Of a stretch of DNA of 64,000 nucleotides, positions 8,613-19,580 are shown one piece after another. The notes under the pieces were generated by a model. The model did no database searches. It was not told the origin of the DNA and was given only the letters and a program-made list of their open reading frames with translations. Each line of letters begins with the position of its first letter. Within the stretch, counting starts at the first letter, position 1. The position numbers and the translations under genes were made by a program. The DNA lies in assembly GCF_000378505.1 (NCBI RefSeq), contig NZ_KB899998.1, positions 62,001 to 126,000 of the forward strand, written 5' to 3'. This DNA comes from Modicisalibacter luteus DSM 23508 (lineage in GTDB: Bacteria > Pseudomonadota > Gammaproteobacteria > Pseudomonadales > Halomonadaceae).

Positions 8613-9815
8613 ATGACTGACATGACATTGACGCCTCGCCGTCCAGCATCTGCTGCGTTGCTGGGTGTCGGCGTACTGTTGGTAGGTGTTGTTGCGCTGG
8701 GGGCCGCCTTTGGCCCACGACTGGCTGCACTCATGCTGGTAGGCGGGGCTTTCGGTATGGTGCTGTATCATGCCGCGTTCGGCTTTACCGGTGCTTGGCG
8801 AGTTTTTATCAGTGAACGTCGAGGGCGAGGGCTGCGTGCACAGATGGTCATGCTGGCTGTCGCTGTCGTGCTGTTTTTCCCTGCATTGGCGGCGGGCACG
8901 CTGTTCGGTACTCCGGTGTCGGGCTACGTCGCACCAATTGGTGTGTCGGTAATGGTAGGAGCGTTCCTGTTTGGCCTGGGGATGCAGCTAGGGGGCGGTT
9001 GCGCTTCCGGCACGCTGTTTACGGTCGGCGGTGGAAATGCCCGCATGCTCATCACGCTGGCCTTCTTTATCGTCGGATCGTTGGTCGGTACGGCGCACTT
9101 TACCTGGTGGCAGAGCCTACCGGCCTTTCAGCCGACATCGCTGGTCGAGGTGTTCGGTGCTGGTGGCGGTATCGCTGTCAGTTTGGTGATATTCGCCTTG
9201 ATTGCCATCGCCACCGTGATCATGGAACGGCGTCGCCATGGCCAGCTGGAATCGGCACTTAAAGTGGAGAACAACCGCTCACGTTGGCTACGAGGCCCAT
9301 GGCCGTTGCTGTTCGGGGCGGTCGCGTTGGCGCTGCTCAACTTCATCACTCTGGCGCTGGCCGGTCGCCCGTGGGGTATCACATCGGCTTTCGCCCTCTG
9401 GGGAGCCAAGGGCTTCGAGGCGCTGGGCGGTGATGTCAACGGCTGGGGTTACTGGCAGTCACCCGGCAATGCTGCTGCGCTAGAGGCAAGTATCTGGACC
9501 GATATCACAACTGTCATGAATGTAGGCATCATTCTGGGCGCGTTGATTGCAGCCTCGCTGGCAGGCAGGTTCGCTCCGAAATTCAACATCCCGCTACGTT
9601 CGGCCATTGCTGCGGTCATTGGCGGGTTGTTGCTCGGGTACGGTGCTCGGTTGGCATTCGGCTGCAATATCGGCGCTTACTTCGGAGGTATCGCATCGGG
9701 CAGCCTGCATGGCTGGTTGTGGCTGGTGGCGGCCTTTGCCGGAAACATTCTGGGCGTCAAGCTGCGGCCATGGTTCTTCAATCGTCCTGCACAGCCCCTG
9801 GCGCGCAGCAATTGA
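8613..9815 (+). CDS. YeeE/YedE family membrane transporter (sulfur compound)
   Basis: The 400-residue polytopic protein has roughly ten hydrophobic segments and two copies of the family's Cys-containing motif: QLGGGCASGTLFTVGGG (about residue 130) and FGCNIGAYFGGIASG (about residue 350). Members such as TsuA import thiosulfate; others act on related sulfur compounds, and the substrate here is inferred only at family level. The ATG behind AGGAGG was chosen over a TTG six codons upstream. No rhodanese or TusA-like partner gene is adjacent. Confidence 0.85.
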   Translation: MTDMTLTPRRPASAALLGVGVLLVGVVALGAAFGPRLAALMLVGGAFGMVLYHAAFGFTGAWRVFISERRGRGLRAQMVMLAVAVVLFFPALAAGTLFGTPVSGYVAPIGVSVMVGAFLFGLGMQLGGGCASGTLFTVGGGNARMLITLAFFIVGSLVGTAHFTWWQSLPAFQPTSLVEVFGAGGGIAVSLVIFALIAIATVIMERRRHGQLESALKVENNRSRWLRGPWPLLFGAVALALLNFITLALAGRPWGITSAFALWGAKGFEALGGDVNGWGYWQSPGNAAALEASIWTDITTVMNVGIILGALIAASLAGRFAPKFNIPLRSAIAAVIGGLLLGYGARLAFGCNIGAYFGGIASGSLHGWLWLVAAFAGNILGVKLRPWFFNRPAQPLARSN

Positions 9816-9835
9816 GCATACGTCACTCGGCTCTG

Positions 9836-9862
9836 GACGCCCTGGCTCTTTGCCGGGGCGTC
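9836..9862. terminator. stem-loop between convergent genes
   Basis: GACGCCC and GGGCGTC enclose a second short GGC/GCC stem and a TCTTT loop, in the 53-base gap between the convergent YeeE-like and deacetylase genes. There is no clear T run on either strand, so this is a weak or bidirectional terminator at best. Confidence 0.45.
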
Positions 9863-9868
9863 GTCGCT

Positions 9869-10876
9869 TCAGGCGAGCAGGCTGCGGAAGAACGCCTGTG
9901 CGTTCGTTTCTAGGCTGTCCACCGCGTAGCCACCTTCCTGAATCACCAAGGTCGGTAGCGCAAGCTCGGCGATGATCTGGCCGAGTTGGGCGAAACCTTC
10001 CGTAGTGACGCTGACCTTGGCCTGAGGATCATCGGTATAGATATCGAATCCCAGAGCCAGAACCAGAGCGTCCGGGGCATACAGGGCAATGGCGCGGCAG
10101 GCCTCATCAAGCCGGGCAAAGAACTCCATTTCCGAGGCGCCATGAGGCATTGGCAGGTTGAGGTTGTAGCCATAGCCGGGCCCTTGGCCGCGCTCGTCCT
10201 CGAACCCGCAGACAGCGGGGTAGAAGTTGGTCGGGTCACCGTGAATCGAAACGTAGAGCACATCATCACGGGAGTAGAAAATCTCCTGGATACCCTGGCC
10301 GTGGTGCATGTCGGTATCGAGAATCGCGATGCGCGAATGATGATGGCTCAACCGCTGGGCGGCGATGGCTGCGTTGTTGAGGTAGCAGAACCCGCCCGCT
10401 GCATCGGCGCGTGCATGGTGGCCCGGCGGACGGCACAGTGCATAGGCCTGTCGCTCGCCTCGGGCCAGAACATCAGCGGCAGCAACGGCGCTCTGTGCCG
10501 AAGCGTAAGCGGCCTGCCAGGTATGCTTGCCTAGCGGCGCGCTGCCATCGGCCAGGTAGCGGCCGGCTTCGGCGAGTACGCCGCGTAGAGCGTTGGGCTC
10601 GCGTACGAAGACGTTGGACATGACCTCGTCGCCCCAATCCTCGGGCCATCGGCGATGAGCGCTTTCCAGAAAACGCAGGTAGGGCTGGGTATGCACCTCA
10701 GCGATGGGGCCCATCCCGGTATCGCCGGGTGTCTCGGCTGAAATGCCCAAGGATGCCACGGCCGCCAGCAACGGATCGATGCGTGCCGGTACCTCTTGCG
10801 GTGTACGCATCTTGCCGCGCGAGAAGTAGCTGTGCGGATGATGCAGGGCCTGATCGTTATGGTAGAACGTACGCAT
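9869..10876 (-). CDS. histone deacetylase family protein, acetylpolyamine amidohydrolase-like
   Basis: The 335-residue zinc hydrolase has the arginase/deacetylase core: RPPGHHARADAAGGFCYLNN with the paired His, LDTDMHHGQGIQEIFY with the zinc-binding Asp and His, and LALGFDIYTDDP with the third zinc ligand. Bacterial members deacetylate small substrates such as acetylpolyamines. The start MRTFYHNDQALHHP follows AGGAG at six bases and resembles the acetylpolyamine amidohydrolase N-terminus, so an upstream in-frame ATG was rejected. It faces maeA divergently. Confidence 0.85.
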   Translation of the reverse strand: MRTFYHNDQALHHPHSYFSRGKMRTPQEVPARIDPLLAAVASLGISAETPGDTGMGPIAEVHTQPYLRFLESAHRRWPEDWGDEVMSNVFVREPNALRGVLAEAGRYLADGSAPLGKHTWQAAYASAQSAVAAADVLARGERQAYALCRPPGHHARADAAGGFCYLNNAAIAAQRLSHHHSRIAILDTDMHHGQGIQEIFYSRDDVLYVSIHGDPTNFYPAVCGFEDERGQGPGYGYNLNLPMPHGASEMEFFARLDEACRAIALYAPDALVLALGFDIYTDDPQAKVSVTTEGFAQLGQIIAELALPTLVIQEGGYAVDSLETNAQAFFRSLLA

Positions 10877-11088
10877 GCCGGCTCCTGAAAGGCGGTTGAC
10901 TCTTCGCTGACCGTAATCGTTAACCATAGCGACCGAGGCCCGAGCTTGGAAGCTGGGTGCACGCTGCGCTCATCATCGGCAAGCATGTTAATCTAGTCGC
11001 AGAATACATCGTTCGACGCCTGGAGCGTATCCACGCACCGTTGGTTCGGCAGTCACCCATTCACCTTCGCACCATTACGAGCCGAGAC

Positions 11089-12768
11089 ATGAGCGAGCAA
11101 GCCAAACGTCCCCTGTATATTCCCTATGCCGGTCCGTCACTGTTGGAAATGCCGCTGCTCAACAAGGGCAGTGCCTTTTCGCTGAAAGAGCGCATTGAAT
11201 TCAACCTGGTCGGGCTTCTGCCACAGAATGTCGAGACCATCGAAGAGCAGGTCGAGCGGGCCTATCGCCAGTATCGGCAGAACACCACTAACCTCGACAA
11301 GCACATCTATCTGCGCTCGATCCAGGATGACAACGAGACGCTATTCTTCCGCTTGATCGAGGAACATCTCGAAGAGATGATGCCGATCATCTACACGCCG
11401 ACTGTAGGGGAGGCATGCGAGGAATTTTCGAATATTTACCGCAATCACCGCGGTATCTTCGTCTCCTATCCCGACCGTGAACACATGGACGACATTCTGC
11501 GTAGTGCGACCAAGGATAAGGTCAAGGTCATTGTCGTGACCGATGGCGAGCGCATCCTGGGGCTGGGCGATCAGGGGATAGGCGGTATGGGAATTCCCAT
11601 CGGCAAGCTATCGCTATATACCGCCTGTGGTGGGGTCAGCCCAGCCTATACGCTGCCCATCATGCTCGACGTGGGTACCAACAACCAGGCCTTGCTTGAC
11701 GATCCGATGTACATGGGCTGGCGCCATCCGCGCGTCAGTGACGAAGAGTACGCTGAATTCATCGACATGTTCATGCAAGCAGTGAAGCGTCGCTGGCCGA
11801 ATGTGCTGCTGCAGTTCGAGGATTTCGCCCAGACTAACGCTATGCCGTTGCTCGAGCGCTATCGCGACGAGTTGTGCTGCTTCAATGACGACATTCAGGG
11901 TACCGCGGCGGTTTGTGTGGGCACGTTGCTGGCCGCTTGCAAGGCGCGTGGCGTCAAGGTCAGCGATCAGCGCGTTGCTTTTCTGGGTGCCGGTTCGGCC
12001 GGTTGTGGCATTGCCGAACAGATCATTGTGGCCATGACCGAGGAAGGTATCAGCGAAGAAGAGGCGCGTCGTCGAATCTACATGGTCGATCGTCATGGCC
12101 TGCTCACCGACGACATGCAGGGGCTCTACGACTTCCAGCAGCGCCTGGCCCATACGCGGAGCGAAGTCGACGACTGGCCGGGAACGACCTTGCTGGATGT
12201 GGTGCGTAATGCCCATCCCACTGTGCTGATCGGTGTGTCGGGCCAGCCTGGCCTGTTCACCGAGTCGGTCATCCGGGCCATGCATGAGAACTGTCCTAAC
12301 CCGGTGGTCATGCCGCTGTCCAACCCGACCTCACGCGTCGAGGCTAAGCCGCAGGACATCCTCGATTGGACCAACGGCGAAGCGCTCGTCGCTACCGGTA
12401 GCCCGTTCCCGCCGGCACAGGTTGGCGATCGCAGTATCCCTATTGCCCAGTGTAACAACGCCTATATCTTCCCTGGCATTGGTCTCGGTGTGGTAGCGGC
12501 TAACGCCACGCGGGTAACGGATGCCATGCTAATGGCGGCCTCCAATGCACTGGCCAACGGGGCGCCCATTGTCAAAAACGGTGAGGGCGCACTGTTACCG
12601 GCGCTGGGAGACATTCGCGAGATCAGCAAGGCCATTGCCTTCGCTGTGGCCAAGCAGGCCCAGGAGGAGGGCGTGGCGCTGCGCTCCAGTGACGAAGTAC
12701 TGTGGGAGGCGATCGAGCGGAACTTCTGGTATCCGCGGTATCGGGGGTATCGCCGCCGCGCCTTCTAG
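11089..12768 (+). CDS. maeA: NAD-dependent malic enzyme
   Basis: The 559-residue enzyme oxidatively decarboxylates malate to pyruvate. It aligns along its length with E. coli Mae[58 protein letters not shown] and the NAD-binding [15 protein letters not shown]. The frame is open for 44 codons upstream, but homology begins at [16 protein letters not shown], so the later ATG was chosen; its ribosome-binding site is weak. It is monocistronic. Confidence 0.95.
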   Translation: MSEQAKRPLYIPYAGPSLLEMPLLNKGSAFSLKERIEFNLVGLLPQNVETIEEQVERAYRQYRQNTTNLDKHIYLRSIQDDNETLFFRLIEEHLEEMMPIIYTPTVGEACEEFSNIYRNHRGIFVSYPDREHMDDILRSATKDKVKVIVVTDGERILGLGDQGIGGMGIPIGKLSLYTACGGVSPAYTLPIMLDVGTNNQALLDDPMYMGWRHPRVSDEEYAEFIDMFMQAVKRRWPNVLLQFEDFAQTNAMPLLERYRDELCCFNDDIQGTAAVCVGTLLAACKARGVKVSDQRVAFLGAGSAGCGIAEQIIVAMTEEGISEEEARRRIYMVDRHGLLTDDMQGLYDFQQRLAHTRSEVDDWPGTTLLDVVRNAHPTVLIGVSGQPGLFTESVIRAMHENCPNPVVMPLSNPTSRVEAKPQDILDWTNGEALVATGSPFPPAQVGDRSIPIAQCNNAYIFPGIGLGVVAANATRVTDAMLMAASNALANGAPIVKNGEGALLPALGDIREISKAIAFAVAKQAQEEGVALRSSDEVLWEAIERNFWYPRYRGYRRRAF

Positions 12769-12911
12769 GGTGTAGGAATCGACTACGTTCGACCATACGG
12801 TATTGAAGCCAGACTCGGACTGCTCATTGAATAAAGTAAACTCCGCACCCTCGTCTGGCGTCGCCTTGTCTGGTCATCGCTCGTAACGATTATTCGGCTC
12901 TAACGGAAACG

Positions 12912-12951
12912 AAGACACCCCACCGCAAATTCGCGGTGAGGTGTCTTTTTT
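12912..12951. terminator. intrinsic terminator between convergent maeA and acnA
   Basis: AAGACACC-C-CACCGC pairs with GCGGTG-A-GGTGTCTT, a 14-bp stem with one mismatch and a 6-base loop, followed by six T on the plus strand. On the minus strand the tail is a weaker CTTCGTTT. It serves maeA from about 145 bases downstream and may also stop acnA transcripts. The rest of the 228-base gap shows nothing I recognise. Confidence 0.8.
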
Positions 12952-12996
12952 AGGATGAGCTGAATGCGCCGGGGGGGATACCCGGCGCTCTCACGC

Positions 12997-15735
12997 TTAC
13001 AGCATGCTGCGCAGCACGTAATGCAGAATGCCGCCGTGACGGTAGTATTCCATTTCGTTGACGGTATCGATGCGGCAGGTGGCGTCAATGGCTTTCTCGC
13101 CCTTATCGGACTTGATCACCACGCGGACGGTGCCGCCCGGATCGAGCTCGCCAAGCCCTTCGATGGAGAAGGTCTCGTCACCGGTCAGGCCTAACGACTT
13201 ACGATCCTCGCCTTCGGGAAACTGCAGCGGCAACACACCCATGCCGATCAGGTTGGAGCGGTGGATACGCTCGTAGGATTCGGCGATGACTGCACGCACG
13301 CCGAGCAGGCGTGTGCCTTTGGCCGCCCAGTCGCGTGATGAACCGGTGCCATATTCCTTGCCAGCGACTACGACGAGCGGCGTGTTGTCCTCGGCGTATT
13401 TCATGGCGGCATCGTAGATAGCCATCTGCTCCCCGGTCACCACGTGGCGGGTGTAGCCGCCCTCGACGCCGTCGAGCATCTCGTTGCGGATACGCACGTT
13501 GGCGAAGGTGCCGCGCATCATGACTTCGTGGTTGCCGCGCCGTGAGCCATAGGAGTTGAAGTCCTTTGGCTGCACGCCGTGTTCCTGCAGGTAGCGACCG
13601 GCAGGGCTGTCTGGCTTGATCGAGCCGGCCGGCGAGATATGGTCGGTGGTCACCGAATCGCCGAGCATGGCCAGCACGCGGGCATCCTTGATGTCTTCGA
13701 CCGGTTCCGGCTCCTTGCCCATGCCATCGAAGAATGGCGGGTGCTGGATATAGGTGGAATCCTTGGACCACTCGTAGACCTTGCTTTCCGGCACCTTGAT
13801 CGATTGCCAGGTCTCGTCGCCATTGAAGACTTCGGCGTACTCCTTGCGGAACATGTCGGTCTTGACCTGTTCCACGGCTTCGGCGATCTCTGCCTGGGAT
13901 GGCCAGATATCCTTGAGGTAGACCGGGTTGCCATCCTTGCCGTTGCCGAGCGGCTCTTTCGTTAGGTCCAGGCGCACATTGCCGGCCAGCGCATAGGCTA
14001 CCACCAGCGGCGGCGAGGCCAGCCAGTTGGTCTTGACTAGCGGATGGACACGGCCCTCGAAGTTGCGGTTACCGGACAGTACCGAGGCGACCGTAAGGTC
14101 ACCCGCATCGATGGCCTTTTCGACCTGCTCGGGCAGCGGACCGGAGTTGCCGATACAGGTTGTACAGCCATAACCCACCAGGTTGAAGCCGAGCTTGTTG
14201 AGATCCTCCTGTACGCCGCCTGCGGCCAGGTAATCGGTCACTACCTTGGAGCCAGGCGCCAACGAGGTCTTGACCCACGGCTTGGTGGACAGGCCCTTTT
14301 CGGTGGCCTTGCGCGCCAGCAGACCGGCCGCCAGCATCACGCTGGGGTTGGACGTGTTGGTGCAAGACGTGATGGCAGCGATGACCACCGCGCCAGGGTT
14401 GAGCTTGAACGATTCGCCGTTCATCTCGCAGACCTGGCTGTCGTTGTTTTCGAAATGGCTGTGCTGATCGTAGTCCGCCGGCTGGCCGCCTTCCGATTGC
14501 CAGCGGGCCTGGGCCTGGGCCGAAGCATCAGAAGCTTCACCGTCCATGAGTTTTTCGAAGGTCAGCTTCATATCGGTCAGGGCGACGCGATCCTGAGGAC
14601 GCTTGGGACCGGCCAGGCTGGCTTCGACCTCGCCCATATCGAGCTGCAGGGTGTCGGTGTAGATCGGCTCGTGGCCGGGTTCGCGCCATAGTCCTTGCGC
14701 CTTGGCATAGGCCTCGACCAGCGCGATCTGATCATCATCGCGACCGGTCAGGCGCATGTAATCCAGCGTCTGCTCATCGATCGGGAAGAAACCGCACGTT
14801 GCGCCATACTCCGGCGCCATGTTGGCAATGGTCGCTCGATCTGCGACCGGCATGTCCTTGAGGCCATCCCCGTAGAACTCGACGAACTTGCCGACCACTC
14901 CCTTCTTGCGCAGCATCTGGGTAACGGTGAGCACCAGGTCGGTGGCGGTAATGCCTTCGCGCAACTTGCCGGTGATCTTGAAACCGATGACTTCGGGAAT
15001 CAGCATCGATACTGGCTGGCCGAGCATGGCGGCCTCGGCTTCGATACCGCCAACACCCCAGCCCAGGACGCCCAGGCCGTTAATCATCGTGGTGTGAGAA
15101 TCGGTGCCCACCAATGTATCGGGATAGGCGTAGGACTTACCGTCCTCGTCCTTGGTCCATACGGCCTTGCCCAGATACTCCAGGTTGACCTGATGGCAAA
15201 TCCCGGTGCCCGGTGGTACAACGCGGAAGTTGTCGAAGGCCTGCTGTCCCCAGCGCAGGAACTCATAGCGCTCGTGGTTACGCTCCATCTCGATGGTCAC
15301 GTTGTCCTTGAACGATGACGCGTCACCGAAATGATCGACCATGACCGAGTGGTCGATCACCAGGTCTACCGGCGACAGCGGGTTAATGCGTGCCGGGTCT
15401 TCGCCCAGGCGCTGCACCGCGTCGCGCATCGAGGCGAGGTCAACCACGCCGGGAACGCCGGTGAAGTCCTGCATCAATACACGAGCCGGACGATAACCGA
15501 TCTCTCGCGTAGAGCGGGCTTCCTTCTGCCAGTCCACCAAGGCTTGCATGTCTTCACGGTAGACGCTGGGCTCACTGGCGAAACGCAGTTGGTTCTCGAG
15601 CAGGACCTTGAGCGTGAAGGGAAGCCGCTTGATATCGCCCAGTGCCTCGGCGGCCTTGGGGAGACTGTAGTAATGGTAGGTTTTGCCCCCGGCATCGAGG
15701 GTACTCAAGGTATTCGGCGTGTCTTCGGCGCTCAT
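12997..15735 (-). CDS. acnA: aconitate hydratase A
   Basis: The 912-residue iron-sulfur enzyme isomerises citrate and isocitrate in the TCA cycle. Cluster-binding cysteines lie in [15 protein letters not shown] and [13 protein letters not shown]; the swivel domain has [31 protein letters not shown] and [10 protein letters not shown]. The length and domain order fit the AcnA/IRP1 type, not AcnB. GAGGAGGAG precedes the ATG. It converges on maeA. Confidence 0.97.
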   Translation of the reverse strand: MSAEDTPNTLSTLDAGGKTYHYYSLPKAAEALGDIKRLPFTLKVLLENQLRFASEPSVYREDMQALVDWQKEARSTREIGYRPARVLMQDFTGVPGVVDLASMRDAVQRLGEDPARINPLSPVDLVIDHSVMVDHFGDASSFKDNVTIEMERNHERYEFLRWGQQAFDNFRVVPPGTGICHQVNLEYLGKAVWTKDEDGKSYAYPDTLVGTDSHTTMINGLGVLGWGVGGIEAEAAMLGQPVSMLIPEVIGFKITGKLREGITATDLVLTVTQMLRKKGVVGKFVEFYGDGLKDMPVADRATIANMAPEYGATCGFFPIDEQTLDYMRLTGRDDDQIALVEAYAKAQGLWREPGHEPIYTDTLQLDMGEVEASLAGPKRPQDRVALTDMKLTFEKLMDGEASDASAQAQARWQSEGGQPADYDQHSHFENNDSQVCEMNGESFKLNPGAVVIAAITSCTNTSNPSVMLAAGLLARKATEKGLSTKPWVKTSLAPGSKVVTDYLAAGGVQEDLNKLGFNLVGYGCTTCIGNSGPLPEQVEKAIDAGDLTVASVLSGNRNFEGRVHPLVKTNWLASPPLVVAYALAGNVRLDLTKEPLGNGKDGNPVYLKDIWPSQAEIAEAVEQVKTDMFRKEYAEVFNGDETWQSIKVPESKVYEWSKDSTYIQHPPFFDGMGKEPEPVEDIKDARVLAMLGDSVTTDHISPAGSIKPDSPAGRYLQEHGVQPKDFNSYGSRRGNHEVMMRGTFANVRIRNEMLDGVEGGYTRHVVTGEQMAIYDAAMKYAEDNTPLVVVAGKEYGTGSSRDWAAKGTRLLGVRAVIAESYERIHRSNLIGMGVLPLQFPEGEDRKSLGLTGDETFSIEGLGELDPGGTVRVVIKSDKGEKAIDATCRIDTVNEMEYYRHGGILHYVLRSML

Positions 15736-16062
15736 GGAACTCCTCCTCTTCTGTCCTTGCTGCCGGATCGCGCTCCACCATGGCTAGCCCGCTCCGGCAT
15801 GTGGGTCGCTAGTCCGCCCGCATGTCAGGTTCCCGGGACGACCACAAGAGTCTGGTCTCGGGCGGTAATTGTCGACATGTCCCTGTCTCTACTCACATGG
15901 TCATGATAGGTGCAGTTTTCAAGCATCGGCCAGCGTAATCGCGATCTGCCACCTCGGATGGATGGCGGTTGACCTTGCCTGTCAGAAAAGCTAGAGCAAT
16001 GTCATTGAAAATGGAGTCGTGCAACCTCATCTTGATGTCATTGGCTGACCCGGGAGCATGCC
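15736..16062. other. 327-base divergent intergenic region
   Basis: This gap separates acnA (minus) from the CPXCG gene (plus) and must hold both promoters. The best plus-strand candidate is TTGACC followed after 17 bases by the poor hexamer TAGAGC (15969-15997). I found no open frame, strong repeat or hairpin. Confidence 0.5.
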
Positions 16063-16272
16063 ATGCACGAAGAGTTACTCACGATACGTGAGGTGAACTG
16101 TCCCTACTGTAGCACTCCCTTTGATCTGGCGATCGATGTAAGTCAGGGAACACATCGCACTTGGGAGGACTGCCCGCTGTGCTGTGCGCCGATACAGATC
16201 GAGATTGCTGTTGCGCCTCACTCGGGGGAACTGACGGATGTCGTGCTCGGGCGTGATGATGACGTACTCTGA
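16063..16272 (+). CDS. CPXCG-motif cysteine-rich protein
   Basis: The 69-residue acidic protein has five cysteines, C13-P-Y-C16 and C37-P-L-C40-C41, spaced like a small zinc ribbon (CPXCG family, PF14255-like). Function is unknown. GGGAG precedes the ATG. It ends about 75 bases before an OxyR-like site and 196 bases before the peroxiredoxin gene, so redox-linked co-regulation is possible but not shown. Confidence 0.8.
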   Translation: MHEELLTIREVNCPYCSTPFDLAIDVSQGTHRTWEDCPLCCAPIQIEIAVAPHSGELTDVVLGRDDDVL

Positions 16273-16349
16273 GCCGAGGTCAGCGGCTACAGGTTATAGA
16301 TAGAGCCTAGCCTCAGGGTGGTGGAGATAGGTTTTATTAATGATGCTTG

Positions 16350-16364
16350 ATAGACATTGCCTAT
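16350..16364 (+). promoter_or_regulatory. OxyR-like half site before the peroxiredoxin gene
   Basis: ATAG-N7-CTAT is a perfect match to the OxyR half-site pattern. Seven bases further on, where the second half would start, lies ATTAGTCTAAT, a looser dyad. The site is about 105 bases before the peroxiredoxin ATG. OxyR activates peroxidase genes in many gammaproteobacteria, so position and target fit. No oxyR gene is in the window. Confidence 0.6.
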
Positions 16365-16468
16365 ATTCGCCATTAGTCTAATCAAATTGGAAAATCCGGA
16401 GCCGAGGGGTACTCTCGGTTCCCGTCTTCATTCACCCCCTAGTGAATATCTTAAACAAGGAGATCCGC

Positions 16469-17071
16469 ATGAGTGTATTGGTTGGCCGCCAGGCACCTGA
16501 TTTCGAAGCCGCCGCTGTACTGGGCGATGGTACTATTGTCGAGAACTTCAAGCTGTCCGACAGCAATGGCAAGCTGCGTGTGCTGTTCTTCTGGCCGCTG
16601 GATTTCACGTTCGTCTGCCCGTCAGAGATCATTGCTCACGACAATCGTCTGGCGCAGTTCAAGGAACTCGGTGTCGAAGTCATCGGTGCCTCCATCGATT
16701 CCCAGTTCACCCACTATGCATGGCGTAAGACATCTCCCGACGCAGGCGGTATCGGTGAAGTCGGTTTCCCGATCGTAGCCGACGTCAAGCACGAAATTAC
16801 CCAGGCCTACGGTATCGAGCATCCGGAAGCCGGCGTGGCACTGCGTGCTTCCTTCCTGATCGACGAGGAAGGCGTCGTTCAGCACCAGACCGTCAATAAC
16901 CTGCCGCTGGGGCGTAACGTCGACGAGATGCTGCGCATGGTCAAGGCGCTCAAGCATCACCAGAAGCACGGCGAAGTCTGCCCGGCTGGCTGGGACGAAG
17001 GTAAGGAAGGAATGAAGGACAACGCTGAAGGCGTTGCCAAGTACCTGGGTGAGTACTCGAAGGAACTGTAA
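16469..17071 (+). CDS. typical 2-Cys peroxiredoxin (AhpC/Prx1 type)
   Basis: The 200-residue thiol peroxidase reduces H2O2 and organic hydroperoxides. The peroxidatic Cys50 is in PLDFTFVCPSE and the resolving Cys171 in GEVCPAGW; the extended C-terminus is of the Prx1/AhpC type. The ATG eight residues into a longer GTG-initiated frame was chosen because AAGGAG precedes it. It is followed by a terminator and then trxB, whose product could supply reducing power through thioredoxin. No ahpF is adjacent. Confidence 0.93.
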   Translation: MSVLVGRQAPDFEAAAVLGDGTIVENFKLSDSNGKLRVLFFWPLDFTFVCPSEIIAHDNRLAQFKELGVEVIGASIDSQFTHYAWRKTSPDAGGIGEVGFPIVADVKHEITQAYGIEHPEAGVALRASFLIDEEGVVQHQTVNNLPLGRNVDEMLRMVKALKHHQKHGEVCPAGWDEGKEGMKDNAEGVAKYLGEYSKEL

Positions 17072-17085
17072 GCCTTCGGTCTGAC

Positions 17086-17110
17086 GGGGCGACCCAAGGG
17101 TCGCCCTTTA
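17086..17110 (+). terminator. intrinsic terminator after the peroxiredoxin gene
   Basis: GGGCGACCC and GGGTCGCCC pair around two A, followed by TTTAT. It lies 15 bases after the stop and separates the peroxiredoxin gene from trxB. Confidence 0.8.
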
Positions 17111-17118
17111 TCGTTTAG

Positions 17119-18213
<1,095 letters not shown>

Positions 18214-18222
18214 CTCCCTCCT

Positions 18223-18264
18223 GTAAGCCTGGCCCAATGCGTGTCGCCCTGGGGCCGGGCTTAC
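18223..18264. terminator. stem-loop between convergent trxB and slyX
   Basis: GTAAGCC-T-GGCCC pairs with GGGCC-G-GGCTTAC around an 18-base loop in the short gap between the two convergent stops. It has no long T run on either strand. It probably acts as a shared, inefficient terminator. Confidence 0.5.
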
Positions 18265-18275
18265 CTTCCAGAACC

Positions 18276-18566
18276 TCAATAATGCGGAGGTATCTCATCC
18301 TCCAGCCGATAGTCTTCCTCGCCGGGCCCACCGCTTTGGGTCTGCAATAGTTGATGCTGCTCGCGTATCCGCAACTGTAACAGTTCACTTAAACGCTCAA
18401 GCTGCGTTAACCTGCGTTCCTGTCCCGCCACGGCTTGATCCAGCGTGTCCAGCCAATGCTCCTGATAAGCAAGGCGGCTTTCCAAGGCTTCCAGGCGTTT
18501 TTCCAGCCTGTCAAGCGTATTGTCATTGGTCATGGTAGAATCGCTGCGCTGCGTGTTGCCGTTCAT
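18276..18566 (-). CDS. slyX: SlyX family coiled-coil protein
   Basis: The product (96 residues from this start) is a predicted coiled coil, DRLEKRLEALESRLAYQE onward, ending in the diagnostic PPHY tail of SlyX. Function is unknown. An AAAGGTG precedes this ATG; a second in-frame ATG eleven codons later would give an 85-residue protein closer to the usual 70-75 but lacks a ribosome-binding site, so the start is uncertain. Confidence 0.8.
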   Translation of the reverse strand: MNGNTQRSDSTMTNDNTLDRLEKRLEALESRLAYQEHWLDTLDQAVAGQERRLTQLERLSELLQLRIREQHQLLQTQSGGPGEEDYRLEDEIPPHY

Positions 18567-18646
18567 CGCGACACCTTTGGTCATTGCCCGGTATGCACAG
18601 CACACCGTGGCTTTCGTTTGTATCACAACAAGAGAAATAGAGGTCC

Positions 18647-19099
18647 ATGAATCGCAAGGTCATACTTCGTTGTAGTCTCGTCAGCCTTCTGTTCGCCATC
18701 CCCGCTCCGCTTCTGATTGCTCTGTTCGTCATGCTGCTTGGCGGTGATGTTTCCAACATGCTGGCCGGCGTCGGCATGGCACCGGTCTATATCGCGACAG
18801 GGCTGGCGGTTTTTCTGCTTTTGCTCACTGCCACTCTCGCCATGCATACGTTCTCACCACGCCTGGCAACGATAGCCGACGTCGAAAACGACGACCGTGA
18901 AATCGGCGAGGTCAAATGGTTCAACGTCAACAAGGGATACGGTTTCATCACCCGCGATGGTGGGGAAGACGTCTTCGTGCATTTTCGGGCCATTCGTGGC
19001 AAGGGGCACCGCACGCTGGCCGAGGGTCAGAAGGTGCGTTACTACGTGGTGGCCAACGAGAGGGGTCTGCAAGCAGATGATGTCACCGTCATAACCTGA
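18647..19099 (+). CDS. membrane-anchored cold-shock-domain protein
   Basis: The 150-residue protein has two hydrophobic helices (about residues 9-31 and 44-67), a short acidic linker, and a C-terminal cold-shock domain (about 85-150). The domain has both RNA-binding motifs intact, KGYGFI and VFVHF, and the GEVKWFN start. This places a nucleic-acid-binding domain at the inner membrane, with both termini predicted cytoplasmic. The architecture differs from soluble 70-residue Csp proteins and from the CSD-DUF1294 fusion. Role unknown; no operon partner. Confidence 0.85.
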   Translation: MNRKVILRCSLVSLLFAIPAPLLIALFVMLLGGDVSNMLAGVGMAPVYIATGLAVFLLLLTATLAMHTFSPRLATIADVENDDREIGEVKWFNVNKGYGFITRDGGEDVFVHFRAIRGKGHRTLAEGQKVRYYVVANERGLQADDVTVIT

Positions 19100-19146
19100 G
19101 CGAAGCGGCTGCACCTGCCCGCTCTCGAGATATTACTCTGTTCGAA

Positions 19147-19183
19147 AACACACCCTGCCCCTGCGGTAGGGTGTGTTCGTTTT
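19147..19183 (+). terminator. intrinsic terminator after the cold-shock-domain gene
   Basis: AACACACCCT and AGGGTGTGTT form a perfect 10-bp stem with an 11-base loop, followed by CGTTTT. It lies between this gene and the convergent 128-residue hypothetical gene. Confidence 0.85.
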
Positions 19184-19191
19184 GGCGCTGA

Positions 19192-19578
19192 CTACTGTCC
19201 CGAATCGGGCCAATTGATGGCGCCTTCGCTGCCGTCGGGCAGAACCTGCCAGAAGCGATCCGGATCATCACCGGGCTGCCAGCCACCGAGGGAACAACGA
19301 ACCTCGCAGGCCAAGTGCTTCGCGGCGTCACGGGCACAATCCGTATCCCTGGGCCAAGGGGTGGCGTCGCTGTCGAACCATAGGGTGGCGAAGCCGTCGG
19401 CAACCGCTTCCACTAGCAATACAGGCACCTCCGCCTGGTTGCATTGGCCTCGGCTCCGCCATTTTCGCTTGCCTGCAGACTTGAACGGGGTGGCATCGAG
19501 GGCGTCGCGTAGCCAAGCCTCAATGTGTGGGATATCGGCCTTGGCCAGGTAGATCTCGATGTCGGGATAGCGCTCCAT
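19192..19578 (-). CDS. conserved hypothetical protein at the end of the dapE operon
   Basis: The 128-residue acidic protein starts MERYPDIEIYLAKADIPHIE, is rich in Trp and Asp, and has no signal peptide or membrane segment. I do not recognise a named family. Its ATG is two bases after the dapE stop, so it is the last gene of the map-glnD-dap run. The start suggests a small cytoplasmic protein of alpha/beta type. Translational coupling to DapE hints at, but does not prove, a link to DAP synthesis. Confidence 0.7.
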   Translation of the reverse strand: MERYPDIEIYLAKADIPHIEAWLRDALDATPFKSAGKRKWRSRGQCNQAEVPVLLVEAVADGFATLWFDSDATPWPRDTDCARDAAKHLACEVRCSLGGWQPGDDPDRFWQVLPDGSEGAINWPDSGQ

Positions 19579-19580
19579 GA

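Noticed and set aside
10957-11088. N-terminal 44-residue extension of the malic enzyme
   Set aside because: No homology to malic enzymes in the extension, and it does not look like a targeting signal. The conserved protein begins at [16 protein letters not shown].
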